Of a stretch of DNA of 64,000 nt, positions 15,946 through 25,769 are shown in pieces (positions within the stretch are counted from its first letter, which is position 1; every line of letters starts with the position of its first letter). Under the pieces are notes generated by a model. It was not told where the DNA came from. It saw nothing but the letters and a program-made list of their open reading frames with translations, and did not search any database. Origin of the DNA: Alphaproteobacteria bacterium (lineage in GTDB: Bacteria > Pseudomonadota > Alphaproteobacteria > UBA6615). Location: positions 62,001 to 126,000 of the forward strand of contig PBWR01000007.1 of NCBI GenBank assembly GCA_002727315.1, read 5' to 3'. The position numbers and the translations under genes were made by a program.

Positions 15946-17532
15946 GTGCCGAACAACAATGACACGCCGATCACGCGTGCAATTATCTCCGTTTCCGACA
16001 AGACCCGTTTGACAGAGTTGGGCCGCGCGCTAGCCGGACACGGGGTTGAGATACTTTCCACCGGCGGTTCGGCGCGCACGCTTGCCGAAGCCGATGTCCC
16101 GGTGATCGAGGTTGCCGACCACACGGGCTTCCCCGAGATCATGGATGGCCGGGTCAAGACCCTGCACCCGAAGATTCACGGTGGCATCCTGGCGCGACGC
16201 GACCATCCCGACGACCAGGCCGCGATGGAGGAACACGCGATCGGCCCCATCGACCTGATCGTGATCAACCTCTACCCGTTCGAGGCCACAGTCGCCTCGG
16301 GCGCGGACTATGATGAATGCGTCGAGAATATCGATATTGGCGGTCCGGCGATGATCCGTGCCGCCGCCAAGAACCACGCCCATGTCGCCGTGGTCACCGA
16401 CCCGGACGATTATGACGCCGTGATCGGCGCGCTCGACGCCAACAAGGGCCGTCTACCGGCCGACCTTCGACGCGCGCTCGCCGCCAAGGCCTATGCCCGA
16501 ACCACGGCGTATAACGGCGCCATCACCGCCTGGCTGTCGGGTGAACTGGGCGACACCTTCCCCGACACCCATGTCACAGCCGGGCGTCGCGCAAGCGTTC
16601 TGCGGTACGGTGAGAACCCGCACCAGGAAGCGGCCCTCTATATTGGCGGCCTAGCCCGGCCCGGCGTTGCCCAGGCCGAACAGATCCAGGGCAAGGAGCT
16701 GAGCTACAACAATCTCGGTGATGCGGACGCGGCATTCGAACTGGTGGCCGAGTTCGACGAACCGGCAATCGCCATCATCAAGCATGCCAATCCCTGCGGC
16801 GTCGCCATCGGGGACGACCTGGTCACCCCCTATCGGGCGGCACGAAAATGCGATCCGGTCAGCGCCTTCGGCGGCATCGTCGCCGCCAATCGGCCGCTCG
16901 ATGGCGCGCTGGCGGAGGCCATCACCGAAATCTTCACCGAGGTGGTCATTGCCCCCGACGCCGACGCCGATGCCCGCGCCGTGTTCGCGGGCAAGGAGAA
17001 TTTGCGCCTGCTTCTGTCGGGGGACATGCCCGATCCGCGCGAGGCCGGGCGAATCCTCAAACCCCTGGCCGGCGGGTTCCTGCTCCAGGATCGCGACGCC
17101 GGCCACATCACGGCCGACGATCTGAACATCGTGACCAAGCGCCAGCCCAGCGAGCAGGAGATCGCGGACATGCTGTTCGCCTTCACCGTGGGTAAGCACG
17201 TCAAGTCCAACACCATCGTTTATGCCAGGAACGGCGCAACGGTGGGGATCGGCGCCGGCCAGATGAGCCGGGTCGATGCCGCCCGCATCGCGGCACACAA
17301 GTCCGGCGAAGCGTCCGAGGCGGCGGGCGAAAGCGAACCTCTGACGCGCGGCTCCGTTGCGGCATCCGACGCCTTCTTCCCGTTTCCCGACGGGCTGCTG
17401 ACCACAGTCGAGGCCGGCGCCACAGCGGTCGTTCAACCAGGCGGTTCCGTGCGCGACGATGAAGTGATCGCGGCCGCGGACGAAGCCGGGATCGCGATGG
17501 TGTTCACAGGGATGCGCCACTTCCGGCACTGA
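15946..17532 (+). CDS. purH: Bifunctional AICAR formyltransferase/IMP cyclohydrolase
   Basis: 528 residues, the usual length. It catalyses the last two steps of purine biosynthesis. The N-terminal cyclohydrolase (MGS-like) domain shows [60 protein letters not shown] and NLYPFEATV. The C-terminal transformylase shows [39 protein letters not shown] and the late [25 protein letters not shown] block. The GTG start at 15946 ([16 protein letters not shown]) gives the correct family N-terminus. It is a core metabolic gene marking the right edge of the polysaccharide locus. Confidence 0.97.
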   Translation: MPNNNDTPITRAIISVSDKTRLTELGRALAGHGVEILSTGGSARTLAEADVPVIEVADHTGFPEIMDGRVKTLHPKIHGGILARRDHPDDQAAMEEHAIGPIDLIVINLYPFEATVASGADYDECVENIDIGGPAMIRAAAKNHAHVAVVTDPDDYDAVIGALDANKGRLPADLRRALAAKAYARTTAYNGAITAWLSGELGDTFPDTHVTAGRRASVLRYGENPHQEAALYIGGLARPGVAQAEQIQGKELSYNNLGDADAAFELVAEFDEPAIAIIKHANPCGVAIGDDLVTPYRAARKCDPVSAFGGIVAANRPLDGALAEAITEIFTEVVIAPDADADARAVFAGKENLRLLLSGDMPDPREAGRILKPLAGGFLLQDRDAGHITADDLNIVTKRQPSEQEIADMLFAFTVGKHVKSNTIVYARNGATVGIGAGQMSRVDAARIAAHKSGEASEAAGESEPLTRGSVAASDAFFPFPDGLLTTVEAGATAVVQPGGSVRDDEVIAAADEAGIAMVFTGMRHFRH

Positions 17533-17551
17533 CGGGCAGCGCAGGCCAGGC

Positions 17552-18817
17552 TCAGCCCTCGCCGTCGGGTTCGCGGACCATGAGCAACAACATCAGCCCG
17601 CCCACGATCAGGAACGGCAGGACACTGGCCATGCCCCATCTCTGGCTGCCCGTTACCGCCGTGACGAGCGCCACGATCCAAGGGCCTGCAAAGGCGGTAA
17701 TCTTGCCCGACAGGGCATAGAGGCCGAACATCTCGCCCTCCGTCCCGGGCGGGATGATCCGCGCCATCAGGGACCGGCTGGCCGCCTGCACCGGGCCGAA
17801 AAATATCCCCAGGCCGGCCCCGAGAATGATGAAGGCAAGCTTCGATTCGACCAGCAGCAGCGGCACGCCGACCACCACCAGTCCGGTCAGACCGATCAGG
17901 ATGGTGCGCCGGGCACCGATCCAGTCGTCGATCCACCCGAACGCGAAGGCACCGGCGCCGGCCGTCACATTGAGGACAAGGCCGAAGACGATCACCTCCG
18001 GCACCGACATCCCGAAGGTCCCCGCGGCATACACACCGCCGAAGGCGAACAGGGTATTGATCCCGTCGGCAAAGATCATCCGCGCCAGCAGGTAGCGCCA
18101 CAGCTGCGGATAGCGCGTCAGGTTGCCAAGGGTTGTCCGAAGCTCCCGCATTCCGGCCCGGATCGCGGGGCCTGCCGCGAGGCCGCGGCCGCGCGGGTCT
18201 CGCGTCCACACGAAGAGAGGCAGGCAGAACACGAGCAGCCAGACCGCCACGACAGGCCCGGACAACCGGACGCCGGCGACATTCCCCGAGGCCACATCCA
18301 GGCAGAACAGCACGAACAGAAGCCCGCCGACACCGCCGATATAGCCCAGGCCCCAGGCCCAGCCCGAGACGCGGCCCAGCCACCGTATCGGGACAAGGTT
18401 TGGCAACAGGGCGTTGTAGAAGACCATCGAAAGCTCGAAGGCGACCACGCTCACACCAACCAGAACCAGCAGCAACATTGCGTCTGACAGTTCCGGACGC
18501 ACGAACCACAGGCACGCCGAGCCGGCCGCCATGATCAGGGTAAAGACCGCAAGCCAGGGCTTTCGCCGGCGCCCCTGGTCCGCAATCGACCCCAGTATCG
18601 GGCTCGCCAGCGCGATCACGAATGCGGCCGTCCCGGTCATGATCGCCCACCATTGGGTGGCCAGCGCGGGATCCTGCACCACACCGTTGGCGAAATAGGC
18701 GGGAATCACAAACGTCAGGACGATGGCCGGATAGGGTGAGTTGGCCCAGTCGTAGAAGCACCATGCTGCCGCGCCGCGCCGGTCGGCCTTCTCGGGCGGG
18801 TGCGGGTCAGCGGGCAT
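17552..18817 (-). CDS. MFS transporter, UMF1 (Atg22-like) family
   Basis: 421 residues with 12 predicted membrane segments. The N-terminus AAAWCFYDWANSPYPAIVLTFVIPAYF matches the YDWANSA signature of the bacterial UMF1 family, related to yeast vacuolar effluxer Atg22. Further family-like elements are ILGSIADQGRRRKPWLAVFT (MFS loop 2-3 with RRRK) and FFGPVQAASRSLMARIIPPGTEGEMFGLYALSGKI. The substrate is unknown; amino-acid export is a reasonable guess from Atg22 but is not shown here. It converges on purH with only 19 bases between stops and overlaps the upstream EamA gene by 11 bases. Confidence 0.88.
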   Translation of the reverse strand: MPADPHPPEKADRRGAAAWCFYDWANSPYPAIVLTFVIPAYFANGVVQDPALATQWWAIMTGTAAFVIALASPILGSIADQGRRRKPWLAVFTLIMAAGSACLWFVRPELSDAMLLLVLVGVSVVAFELSMVFYNALLPNLVPIRWLGRVSGWAWGLGYIGGVGGLLFVLFCLDVASGNVAGVRLSGPVVAVWLLVFCLPLFVWTRDPRGRGLAAGPAIRAGMRELRTTLGNLTRYPQLWRYLLARMIFADGINTLFAFGGVYAAGTFGMSVPEVIVFGLVLNVTAGAGAFAFGWIDDWIGARRTILIGLTGLVVVGVPLLLVESKLAFIILGAGLGIFFGPVQAASRSLMARIIPPGTEGEMFGLYALSGKITAFAGPWIVALVTAVTGSQRWGMASVLPFLIVGGLMLLLMVREPDGEG

Positions 18818-19730
18818 CAGACGGATCCGGATTGGGGGATGTCTCGGCGGGCAACCGCCAGTTGGTCAGCAGGATTCCGGCAACCACACAGGCCAGGCCC
18901 GCCCAGACACCCGGTGTGATGGTCTCGTCGAGGACCACCGCGGCGGCCACGATGGCACCGACCGGGTTCATGGTCAGGGCGACCGCGACGCGGGTCGGTG
19001 TGGTGTTCCGCAATGCCCAGAGCAGCAGGAAGTAGGTCACCGCACTGCCCGCCGTGCCGATATAGAGGATGGCGAGCCATCCACTGGCGGAGAACTGCAG
19101 CTCGAACAACGGCGCACCGGCAGCGAGGCTAATCAAAATCAGAATGAACGCACCGGGCAGCATGTTGCAGACCACAAAGATGAGTGGCGGATAGCGCCGA
19201 ATAATGTTCCGGCTGGCAACATTGTAGGCCGAAAGGGCGACGGATGCCGCGACCATCAGCAGATCGCCGCGCCAACCGCCGGGGATCGCGCTTGCATCCT
19301 GCCACAACGCCAAGACCACGCCGACGGTTGCAACCGTCACCCCGAACAACTTCAGCCAGGTCATGCGCTCGGCGCGCACGGATGCGGCCATGGTCAGGGT
19401 CATGAACGGGATCGTCGATGCCAGAATCCCCCCACGGGCAGCCGAGGTGTAGGCCAGCGAGGCCGACACAAGCCACTGGCTAATCCCGAAGAACAGGATT
19501 CCGAACGCCAGCACGATCCAGAGATCGTGTCCCCGCGGCCAGCCGCGCGCAAAAGCCAGCGCCAAGGGTAATAGGATCGCCGCACCAATCACGAGCCGCA
19601 GAACAGTGATGGTGAGCGGATCGATTTCCGCGCTGACGAAGCGCAAGGCCCCCAGCGTGGTGCCGGCGGAGAAGGTCGCAACAACAGCCGCCACGGCCGC
19701 GACGTTGCCGCGCCGCGCATCCGAACTCAT
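18807..19730 (-). CDS. EamA/DMT-family transporter, copy 2 of a tandem pair
   Basis: 307 residues, ten hydrophobic segments arranged as two five-helix EamA repeats, the form of the drug/metabolite transporter superfamily. Visible family features include TLGALRFVSAEIDPLTITVLRLVIGAAILLP in repeat 1 and a late TRVAVALTMNPVGAIVAAAVVLDETITPGVWAGLACVVAGILLTNW in repeat 2. The ATG at 19730 is preferred over a TTG at 19742, although TTG would give a stop-start overlap with the upstream paralogue. Direction is probably export of metabolites; the substrate is unknown. It is closely similar in layout to the gene at 19739-20656, so the pair looks like a local duplication that has since diverged. Confidence 0.87.
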   Translation of the reverse strand: MSSDARRGNVAAVAAVVATFSAGTTLGALRFVSAEIDPLTITVLRLVIGAAILLPLALAFARGWPRGHDLWIVLAFGILFFGISQWLVSASLAYTSAARGGILASTIPFMTLTMAASVRAERMTWLKLFGVTVATVGVVLALWQDASAIPGGWRGDLLMVAASVALSAYNVASRNIIRRYPPLIFVVCNMLPGAFILILISLAAGAPLFELQFSASGWLAILYIGTAGSAVTYFLLLWALRNTTPTRVAVALTMNPVGAIVAAAVVLDETITPGVWAGLACVVAGILLTNWRLPAETSPNPDPSDAR

Positions 19731-19738
19731 GGATGCGT

Positions 19739-20656
19739 TCAAGGTGACGATGCCGGCGCGCGCGACCGCCAGTTGGTGATGGCGATCCCCGCGATTACCA
19801 ACGCGAATCCGGCGATCATGGACGCCGTTACCTGCTCATCCAACAACAACCCGCCCCAGACGAGCGCCATGAGCGGGTTCATTGGCAACGCAACGGAAAC
19901 CAGTGTCGGTGTCGTGTAGCGCAGCGCCCAAAGCCACAGCGTGTAGGAGATAACCGCGGCGGCAAATCCCAGGAACGCAACGGCAATCCATCCCGTCCGC
20001 GACAACTCCGGCGCAAAAGTCGGCGCGCCTGTTCCCAGCGCCACCAGATACAGCAACGCCGATGCAGGCACGACCCCGGCAACCACGGCAACGAGGGGCG
20101 AATGGCGTTGCAAGGCCCGGTTCGACCAGACGCCGTAGACCGATGTGATCAATGCGCCGACGAGAATCATCCCGTCGCCGATCCACGCATTCGGTGGTGC
20201 GCCCACGCTCTGGCCCAGCGCCACCACGACGCCCAGGGTTGCGACTACGATGCCAATAATCTTCATGCGTGTGGGCCGTTCGATCCCGAACATCGCCGCG
20301 ATCAGAAGCGTCATGAACGGCGCCGTCGTATAGGCCAGCGCGCCGCGCGAAGAGGTAGTGAAGACGAGGGCGTTGGAGAAGATCAGCTGGAGCCCGCCAA
20401 AGAACAACGCCCCCATCGCGCCCATGACCAGGAGCTCACGCGGGGACGGCCAGCGGCGCACGATCACCAGGGCAATGGCTGTCAGCACGAATGCGGGTAT
20501 GACGTTGCGCAGGAACGCAACCGTAACGGGCTCAGTTTCCGTGACCAGGAACCGCACCGCCACGAAGGCGGACCCGCCGAGCGCTGTCGACAGGCAGGCC
20601 GAAAAGGCCGCGAGAACGGCCAGGTTTCCGGTAGTCAACTTGAAGGGCTGGCTCAC
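19739..20656 (-). CDS. EamA/DMT-family transporter, copy 1 of a tandem pair
   Basis: About 305 residues with ten predicted helices in two EamA repeats. FVAVRFLVTETEPVTVAFLRNVIPAF and ALRYTTPTLVSVALPMNPLMALVWGGLLLDEQ occupy the same places as in the paralogue immediately downstream. The GTG at 20656 is chosen as start; a TTG at 20698 would add 14 residues, and no clear Shine-Dalgarno supports either. It is the first gene of the three-gene exporter run (EamA, EamA, MFS), with overlapping ends. It is divergent from the FAH-family gene at 20905; the 248-base gap holds no other gene that I can support. Confidence 0.85.
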   Translation of the reverse strand: MSQPFKLTTGNLAVLAAFSACLSTALGGSAFVAVRFLVTETEPVTVAFLRNVIPAFVLTAIALVIVRRWPSPRELLVMGAMGALFFGGLQLIFSNALVFTTSSRGALAYTTAPFMTLLIAAMFGIERPTRMKIIGIVVATLGVVVALGQSVGAPPNAWIGDGMILVGALITSVYGVWSNRALQRHSPLVAVVAGVVPASALLYLVALGTGAPTFAPELSRTGWIAVAFLGFAAAVISYTLWLWALRYTTPTLVSVALPMNPLMALVWGGLLLDEQVTASMIAGFALVIAGIAITNWRSRAPASSP

Positions 20657-20904
20657 ACCCGGTCCGATCGAGGGGGGAACGCGAAGAGAAACCCGCAACG
20701 CCGGTGCAGCGCTGGGGCGACGGGAGCATGACCCCTTGAAGGCTTACCCGGCAAGTAGATTTCGTAGCTGTCCGTTCGCCGGATTGCCCTGCGCCTCGGC
20801 GGGAACCTTGAGGTCGGCGACGCGCCGGAGCGGCAAATACCTTGTTTCGTGGATCGCGTTGACGGAGCCTGAACCTGACACCATTCCGTTCGGAGGATTC
20901 AAAC

Positions 20905-21948
20905 GTGCGTCTCGTCACCTTCACCACAACCGGCGGCCCCGGCAAACGGCTCGGCGCCTTTACTGAAAACGACACGGTCATCGTCGACTTCGGCGCGGCA
21001 GCACAACATATCGCACCGGACGAGGATCAGCGGATATATGCCTCGATGCTCGACCTGATCGACGGCGGTCCGACGGCGTTGGCACGCGCGGGAGCGCTGC
21101 TCGCGAAAGTCATCTCCCAGGGCGCCGAGGAAGCCCTGATCGAGCGCGATCAGGTGCGCCTGGAAGCGCCGTTGCCCAACCCGCGCCGCCTGCGCGATTG
21201 TACCTGTTTTCTGCAGCATCTCCGCAATGCCCGCGAAGTCCGCTATACGCGCCTGGCAGCGCGCGAGGATGACCCGGACGCAGCCCTGAAAAGGTTCCGC
21301 GCCGCCGGGGCAATGGATGTACCAAAGGAATGGGAAGCTGTGCCCGTCTATCTGAACAGCAATCACCTCAACATTATCGGGCCGGAGGACAATGCGATCT
21401 GGCCGAACCGGGCACGGCGCATGGACTATGAGCTGGAATGGGCGATGGTGACCGGCAAGGCCGGTACCGATATCCCAGCGGAAGAGGCTGCGGACCACTT
21501 TTTCGGCTTCACAATCTTCAATGATATCAGCGCGCGCGACATCCAGGCCCGGGAAATCCGCACCGGTGCGGGCATGGGGGGGCCGGGTAAGGACTTCGAT
21601 GCGGGTAATATCATGGGGCCCTGCATCGTCACGGCAGACGAAATCGCTAATCCCTACAATCTAGATATGGTGGCCCGGATCAATGGCGAAGAATGGAGCC
21701 GCGGCAACTCTTCGATGATGGATCACAGCTTCGAGGTCGTGCTGGCGCATCTCAGCCGCAGCCAGACGATCTATCCTGGCGAGATCTTCGGCTCGGGAAC
21801 CGTACCGAGCGGTTGCGGGTTGGAACACAACCGGTATCTTTCTGACGGGGACCGGATCGAGCTGGAGATCGAGGGTATCGGCTCGCTTTCCAACCGGATC
21901 GTCAAACCGGATGGCTGGCTCGACCGAGACACGCCAGACCGCAACTAG
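20905..21948 (+). CDS. Fumarylacetoacetate hydrolase-family protein
   Basis: 347 residues. GTG start at 20905 behind GGAGG (about 20892-20896). The C-terminal FAH domain shows MDYELEWAMVTGKAGTDIP (metal-binding Glu region), FGFTIFNDISARDIQ, GKDFDAGNIMGPCIVTADE and IYPGEIFGSGTVPSGCGLEHNRYLSDGDRIELEIEGIG. This family cleaves or decarboxylates 1,3-diketo or 2-keto acids with Mg2+ or Mn2+, often at the end of aromatic degradation. The N-terminal region of about 110 residues is longer than in minimal FAH enzymes, as in the 2-hydroxyhepta-diene-dioate isomerase-like subgroup. A cupin gene follows after 19 bases and is probably co-transcribed. The exact substrate is unknown. Confidence 0.88.
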   Translation: MRLVTFTTTGGPGKRLGAFTENDTVIVDFGAAAQHIAPDEDQRIYASMLDLIDGGPTALARAGALLAKVISQGAEEALIERDQVRLEAPLPNPRRLRDCTCFLQHLRNAREVRYTRLAAREDDPDAALKRFRAAGAMDVPKEWEAVPVYLNSNHLNIIGPEDNAIWPNRARRMDYELEWAMVTGKAGTDIPAEEAADHFFGFTIFNDISARDIQAREIRTGAGMGGPGKDFDAGNIMGPCIVTADEIANPYNLDMVARINGEEWSRGNSSMMDHSFEVVLAHLSRSQTIYPGEIFGSGTVPSGCGLEHNRYLSDGDRIELEIEGIGSLSNRIVKPDGWLDRDTPDRN

Positions 21949-21967
21949 GCCGAACAGGGGAAACACC

Positions 21968-22507
21968 ATGCCGCGCAACACACGCCGGGTCGTCACCGGC
22001 CACGACGATGAGGGCAACACCGTCGTGATCATCGACGAAGTTATGACACCCGACATGGGCCACGTACTCACGCCCGAAGGCCAGCCCAATGTCCGCCTGT
22101 CGGATGTCTGGCTGTCTCGCGCCATACCCGACAGCAATGCGGGCAACGACGACACGGTCGAGGACAGCATCACGCTCGAGCCGCCGATCGGCGGGGCGGT
22201 ATTCCGGATCCTTGAACTGCCGCCGGATTCCGAGCGCAACTACGACAGTATGAAGAAGTACTTCGAATCCATGGGAGCCGGTGAGCGCCTCGATGGGCAG
22301 AAGCATCCAGGCATGCACAAGACGTGCTCGGTCGACTATCTAGTCGTCATCGCCGGCGAAATCTGGCTGATCCTAGATGAGGAGGAGATATGCCTCAAAG
22401 CCGGCGACGCCTGCGTCCAGCGCGGAACTTTACATGCGTGGTCCAACCGAACGGAGGAACCTTGCCTGCTCGCCGCTGTCTTAATCGACGCCCACCCCAT
22501 ACTCTAG
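21968..22507 (+). CDS. Cupin-domain protein
   Basis: 179 residues from ATG 21968 (MPRNTRRVV); an upstream in-frame start at 21911 overlaps the FAH gene and lacks support. The single cupin lies at about residues 95-175: PGMHKTCSVDYLVVIAGEIWLILDE, LKAGDACVQRGTLHAWSNRTEEPC. The metal-site His residues of cupin motif 1 are partly replaced (HKT...D), while motif 2 keeps RGTLHAW. Similar proteins accompany FAH-family enzymes in catabolic clusters, so a role in ring or keto-acid turnover is likely but unproven. It ends just before the composition drops sharply to AT-rich. Confidence 0.82.
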   Translation: MPRNTRRVVTGHDDEGNTVVIIDEVMTPDMGHVLTPEGQPNVRLSDVWLSRAIPDSNAGNDDTVEDSITLEPPIGGAVFRILELPPDSERNYDSMKKYFESMGAGERLDGQKHPGMHKTCSVDYLVVIAGEIWLILDEEEICLKAGDACVQRGTLHAWSNRTEEPCLLAAVLIDAHPIL

Positions 22508-22658
22508 GGTGTACATGCGAACTTTCTAATTTAAGGCCAACAAGTTGATTTGCTACCGTCAGCGATTTTCCTTTTAGAAAAAACATTTGCTGTCTGTACG
22601 CCGAAAACGATAGGCTCGGCCGACAAAAACTAAAATTTAACCAGGGGGTTTTCCAGTC

Positions 22659-23648
22659 ATGAATCGCTTTACTTCAATTGCCTTCGCGGCAGCGGCCGTT
22701 ATCGGCTTTGCATCCGTCGCACCTAGTGCTTCGGTCGCGAAAGATTTCCCCAGTAAACCCGTACAACTTCAGGTTCCCTTTAAGCCTGGCGGCGGCGCTG
22801 ATCGCACGTTCCGGCTTTTTGCGCCATATCTATCAGAAGAGCTTGGGGTGCCTGTTAAGGTCACGAATGTCTCCGGTGGAGGCGGATGGGTTTCTTGGGG
22901 CCAGGTTACGAATCAATGGAACAAGAAAAAGGATGATCACAAACTGGCTGTTGTGAATATTCCCCACATTTTTTCGATGCTGAATCCAGCGATGAAGAGA
23001 AAAGAGACTCTGGAATCGTTTAACTTCCTTGCATGGCACTCATACGATCCGGGCCTTTGGCTTGTTCGGTGGGATGACGAGCGGTTCAAGAATTTGGAGG
23101 ATGTTCTCGATTATGCCGTTAAACAGCCGCTAGTTATTGCTCCGGGTAGCCTCGGAAGTGATGACCACATCGGTGTGGCATTTGCTCAGCAGGCTGTCCC
23201 CGGCTTTCAGACGAAGTTCGTGACCAGTAAGGGTGATAACGCGAAAATCCAGCTTCTTTTGGGTAAGCACGTTGATATGGTCGCGGCGAATGTTGGTTAC
23301 TACATCAACAGCATTCTGGAACGTAAACTGCGGCCGATTGCTGTTATGCATCCGGAGCCTTGGAGAATGCTTCCAAGCGTGCCAACGTTTGAAGAGGTAA
23401 CAGGCAAAAAGAATGTCACTTACGCTGGCCGAACAATCGCTACCGCAAATGGTCTTGAAGAAGAGAAGCGAGCAGTATACCTCGCGGCCATTGAGCGAGC
23501 CATTACCAACCCGGAATATATGGCTAAGGAAGTAGCGAATAAGAATCACCTGATGTTCCTAAAGGGCGATGAGATGTGGAATATGCTTCGCGCGGGACAA
23601 AAGGTTGCGGAACAGGCTGCTTACTGGAAACAAAAAGACGTCCAGTAG
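22659..23648 (+). CDS. tctC: Tripartite tricarboxylate transporter substrate-binding protein (TctC/Bug)
   Basis: 329 residues. A Sec signal peptide covers about residues 1-28 (MNRFTSIAFAAAAVIGFASVAPSASVAKD). The mature part begins FPSKPVQLQVPFKPGGGADRTFRLFAPYL, the Bug-family start, followed by LGVPVKVTNVSGGGGWVSW. It is a periplasmic receptor that hands a carboxylate or similar solute to TctAB. The gene is strikingly AT-rich against its neighbours and its codons differ accordingly (many AAG/AAA, GTT, CTT). A GGGGG ribosome site lies about 12 bases upstream. A strong hairpin separates it from tctB. The ligand is unknown. Confidence 0.9.
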   Translation: MNRFTSIAFAAAAVIGFASVAPSASVAKDFPSKPVQLQVPFKPGGGADRTFRLFAPYLSEELGVPVKVTNVSGGGGWVSWGQVTNQWNKKKDDHKLAVVNIPHIFSMLNPAMKRKETLESFNFLAWHSYDPGLWLVRWDDERFKNLEDVLDYAVKQPLVIAPGSLGSDDHIGVAFAQQAVPGFQTKFVTSKGDNAKIQLLLGKHVDMVAANVGYYINSILERKLRPIAVMHPEPWRMLPSVPTFEEVTGKKNVTYAGRTIATANGLEEEKRAVYLAAIERAITNPEYMAKEVANKNHLMFLKGDEMWNMLRAGQKVAEQAAYWKQKDVQ

Positions 23649-23670
23649 AAAAAATACAGTCAGTTCATCC

Positions 23671-23699
23671 ACGCCCCGCCGAAACTTTCGGCGGGGCGT
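23671..23699. terminator. Intergenic hairpin between tctC and tctB
   Basis: Arms of 14 bases (23671-23684 and 23686-23699) are perfectly complementary around a single C, giving a very stable GC-rich hairpin with a small unpaired tip. No T run follows, so it is more likely an mRNA-stabilising or partial-termination element that keeps receptor mRNA in excess over membrane components. A second, unrelated-sequence hairpin occupies the same place in the other TTT operon (43663-43687). Confidence 0.7.
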
Positions 23700-23737
23700 A
23701 AAACTTGTCAATCCACAGTCAATTTAGAGCCGCTCAA

Positions 23738-24187
23738 ATGACGAGATTATTGGCAGAGAGAATTGTTTCTGTTGGCTTAATTATTGCCGGCGGAATTGTC
23801 TTTCTTTTGACAAGAGACTGGCCCGGACGATCGGATGCATTTCCGGACTTCGCTTCGGTGGGCACGATGGTTCTGGCATCAGGAATGCTCGTAAGGACAT
23901 TTATGGCCCGAGACATTGAGCGCCTTAAGGGATCAGTGAAAACTGATTTCTCTTATCAGGCGTGGAAGCCATTTTATATCATTATCATAGGAATATTTTA
24001 TTCTATATCGGTTATATATATTGGCTTTTATGTATCCTCTTTTATTTTCTACTTCATTGTCACATACATGGTTGGTCTCCGGAATCATAAGGCCATATTT
24101 TTGACGGCAGCAATATTATTTCCTGTGCTTTATGGTTTCTTCACACTTGCACTGGACGCGTACTTGCCGGAAGGAATCCTCTTTTAG
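23738..24187 (+). CDS. tctB: Tripartite tricarboxylate transporter small membrane protein (TctB)
   Basis: 149 residues from the ATG at 23738 (MTRLLAERIVSVGLI); a TTG at 23705 is also in frame but would reach toward the intergenic hairpin. Four hydrophobic segments are visible (about 10-25, 40-60, 85-115, 120-145), as expected for the small TctB subunit. The sequence is extremely AT-rich in the third helix (about 23990-24060). It sits between tctC and tctA, with 20 bases to tctA. Its role is structural support for the TctA channel; its sequence is poorly conserved in general, so the assignment rests on size, topology and position. Confidence 0.85.
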   Translation: MTRLLAERIVSVGLIIAGGIVFLLTRDWPGRSDAFPDFASVGTMVLASGMLVRTFMARDIERLKGSVKTDFSYQAWKPFYIIIIGIFYSISVIYIGFYVSSFIFYFIVTYMVGLRNHKAIFLTAAILFPVLYGFFTLALDAYLPEGILF

Positions 24188-24207
24188 GACCAAGGAAATT
24201 TGACAGC

Positions 24208-25755
24208 ATGGAAAGTTTTGAATTTCTTTTAAATGTGCTCTCGCTTTCTAATCTAGGGGCGATGTTTGTGGGCATCGTTGTCGGGCTTATTATCGGCGCT
24301 ATCCCTGGCCTCGGTCCACCAATGGCCATAGCGCTAATGATACCGATTTCGTTTGAGTGGCCGGCGGAAACGGCCCTAATCCTGATGGTGTCTACTTACG
24401 CTGCAGGTATCTACGGCGGATCTTTCACAGCGATATTGCTCCGGGCGCCTGGTACGTCTGCCTCCGCAGCCTCATCAATTGAAGGCTACGAGTTAACCAA
24501 GCGGGGGCGTGCGATTGAAGCCATTCGCATGTCCACCTTTGCGTCCGTCATGGGTGGGCTGATAAGCGGGTTCGCATTACTTTACCTTGCGCCACCTTTA
24601 GCAAAGGTCTCCTTGCTTTTTGGCCCGTCTGAGTATTTCGTAGTCGCCCTGCTGGGGCTTACGGCGATCGCAGCCGTCTCATTTGGTTCTGTACTTAAGG
24701 GATTAATCGCAGGTCTCTTTGGTCTCTTAATAAGTACAATTGGGGTTGATTCTGCATCATCATTCCCTCGTTTTACCTATGGGCTGGATGGACTCTACTC
24801 TGGAGTCGGAATTCTACCTGCGGTAATCGGGCTCTTCGCTTTTGCGCAAGCGCTGACGCTTTGTGAGGGCAGCCCGCAATCCAACATATCCGGCCGCTCA
24901 AAGTTAAGTTGGAACATTTGGCCAAGATTAAGTGAAATTATGCATTGCCGGTGGTCGCTTGTTCGTGGCTGGGTGAAAGGATTGATCATGGGTGTGGTGC
25001 CGGCCGCAGGAGGAAGCGTAGCCCAGTGGATTGCATACTCTTGGGAGATTCAGCGTGGGAAACCGGGCGATAAATTCGGTCAGGGCGAGATAAAGGGGCT
25101 AGCCGCCACTGAAGGCTCAAATAACGGCGTCACTGGAACATCACTTATTCCAATGTTTGTTCTCGGTATTCCCGGGGGCATATCTGCAGCGGTTATTCTG
25201 GGCGCGCTGATGATCCATGGTTTACAGCCAGGCGACCGCCTTTTCAGGGATTCGCCAGAAGTTATCTTCACCGTAATTTGGGGATTTATACTGGCGAATT
25301 TTTTCATGGGCGGAATTGCTGCTGTTTTGGCGCGGGGAATGGCGTATGTCACCCTGTTCCCTCGCGGGCTCTTGGCACCAATCATCATGATTTTCTGCGT
25401 CGTCGGAACTTTCGCTGCAAGCGGAAATCCGTGGGATGTTTGGATAATGATAGCCATGGGGATAGTCGGCTATCTAGCTCATAAATATAACTTTTCACCC
25501 GCAGGAATCTTATTGGGAATTATCCTGGGCCCAATAGCAGAGGAAGGGTTAAAAAACGTCCTGGTCGTCTCGGATGATAGCCCCATATCCTTTATCTTCA
25601 GCCGCTGGATTTCAGACGTTATCATTTTCATGATTGTCGTTGCTCTTTATTATTCCTTCAAACCCAAAGCTTGGGATAAAGCAGTCGAGGAAGGAGAGGC
25701 CGCGCTGGCAGCGAGCGAACAGAGGGCGGCAAGCGAAGAGAAAAGAGATTCCTAG
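24208..25755 (+). CDS. tctA: Tripartite tricarboxylate transporter permease (TctA)
   Basis: 515 residues with about 11-12 membrane helices. TctA hallmarks are GIVVGLIIGAIPGLGPPMAIALMIP near residue 25, YAAGIYGGSFTAILLRAPGTSASAASSIEGYELTKRG near 75, and PAAGGSVAQWIAYSWE and EGSNNGVTGTSLIPMFVLGIPGGISAAVILGALMIHGLQPGD around 265-340. It forms the inner-membrane channel driven by an ion gradient, receiving solute from TctC. The C-terminus is a short charged tail rich in Glu and Ala. Base composition is low-GC like the two preceding genes, so the three probably arrived as one cassette. Confidence 0.93.
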   Translation: MESFEFLLNVLSLSNLGAMFVGIVVGLIIGAIPGLGPPMAIALMIPISFEWPAETALILMVSTYAAGIYGGSFTAILLRAPGTSASAASSIEGYELTKRGRAIEAIRMSTFASVMGGLISGFALLYLAPPLAKVSLLFGPSEYFVVALLGLTAIAAVSFGSVLKGLIAGLFGLLISTIGVDSASSFPRFTYGLDGLYSGVGILPAVIGLFAFAQALTLCEGSPQSNISGRSKLSWNIWPRLSEIMHCRWSLVRGWVKGLIMGVVPAAGGSVAQWIAYSWEIQRGKPGDKFGQGEIKGLAATEGSNNGVTGTSLIPMFVLGIPGGISAAVILGALMIHGLQPGDRLFRDSPEVIFTVIWGFILANFFMGGIAAVLARGMAYVTLFPRGLLAPIIMIFCVVGTFAASGNPWDVWIMIAMGIVGYLAHKYNFSPAGILLGIILGPIAEEGLKNVLVVSDDSPISFIFSRWISDVIIFMIVVALYYSFKPKAWDKAVEEGEAALAASEQRAASEEKRDS

Positions 25756-25769
25756 CCCTTGAAGCCTTA

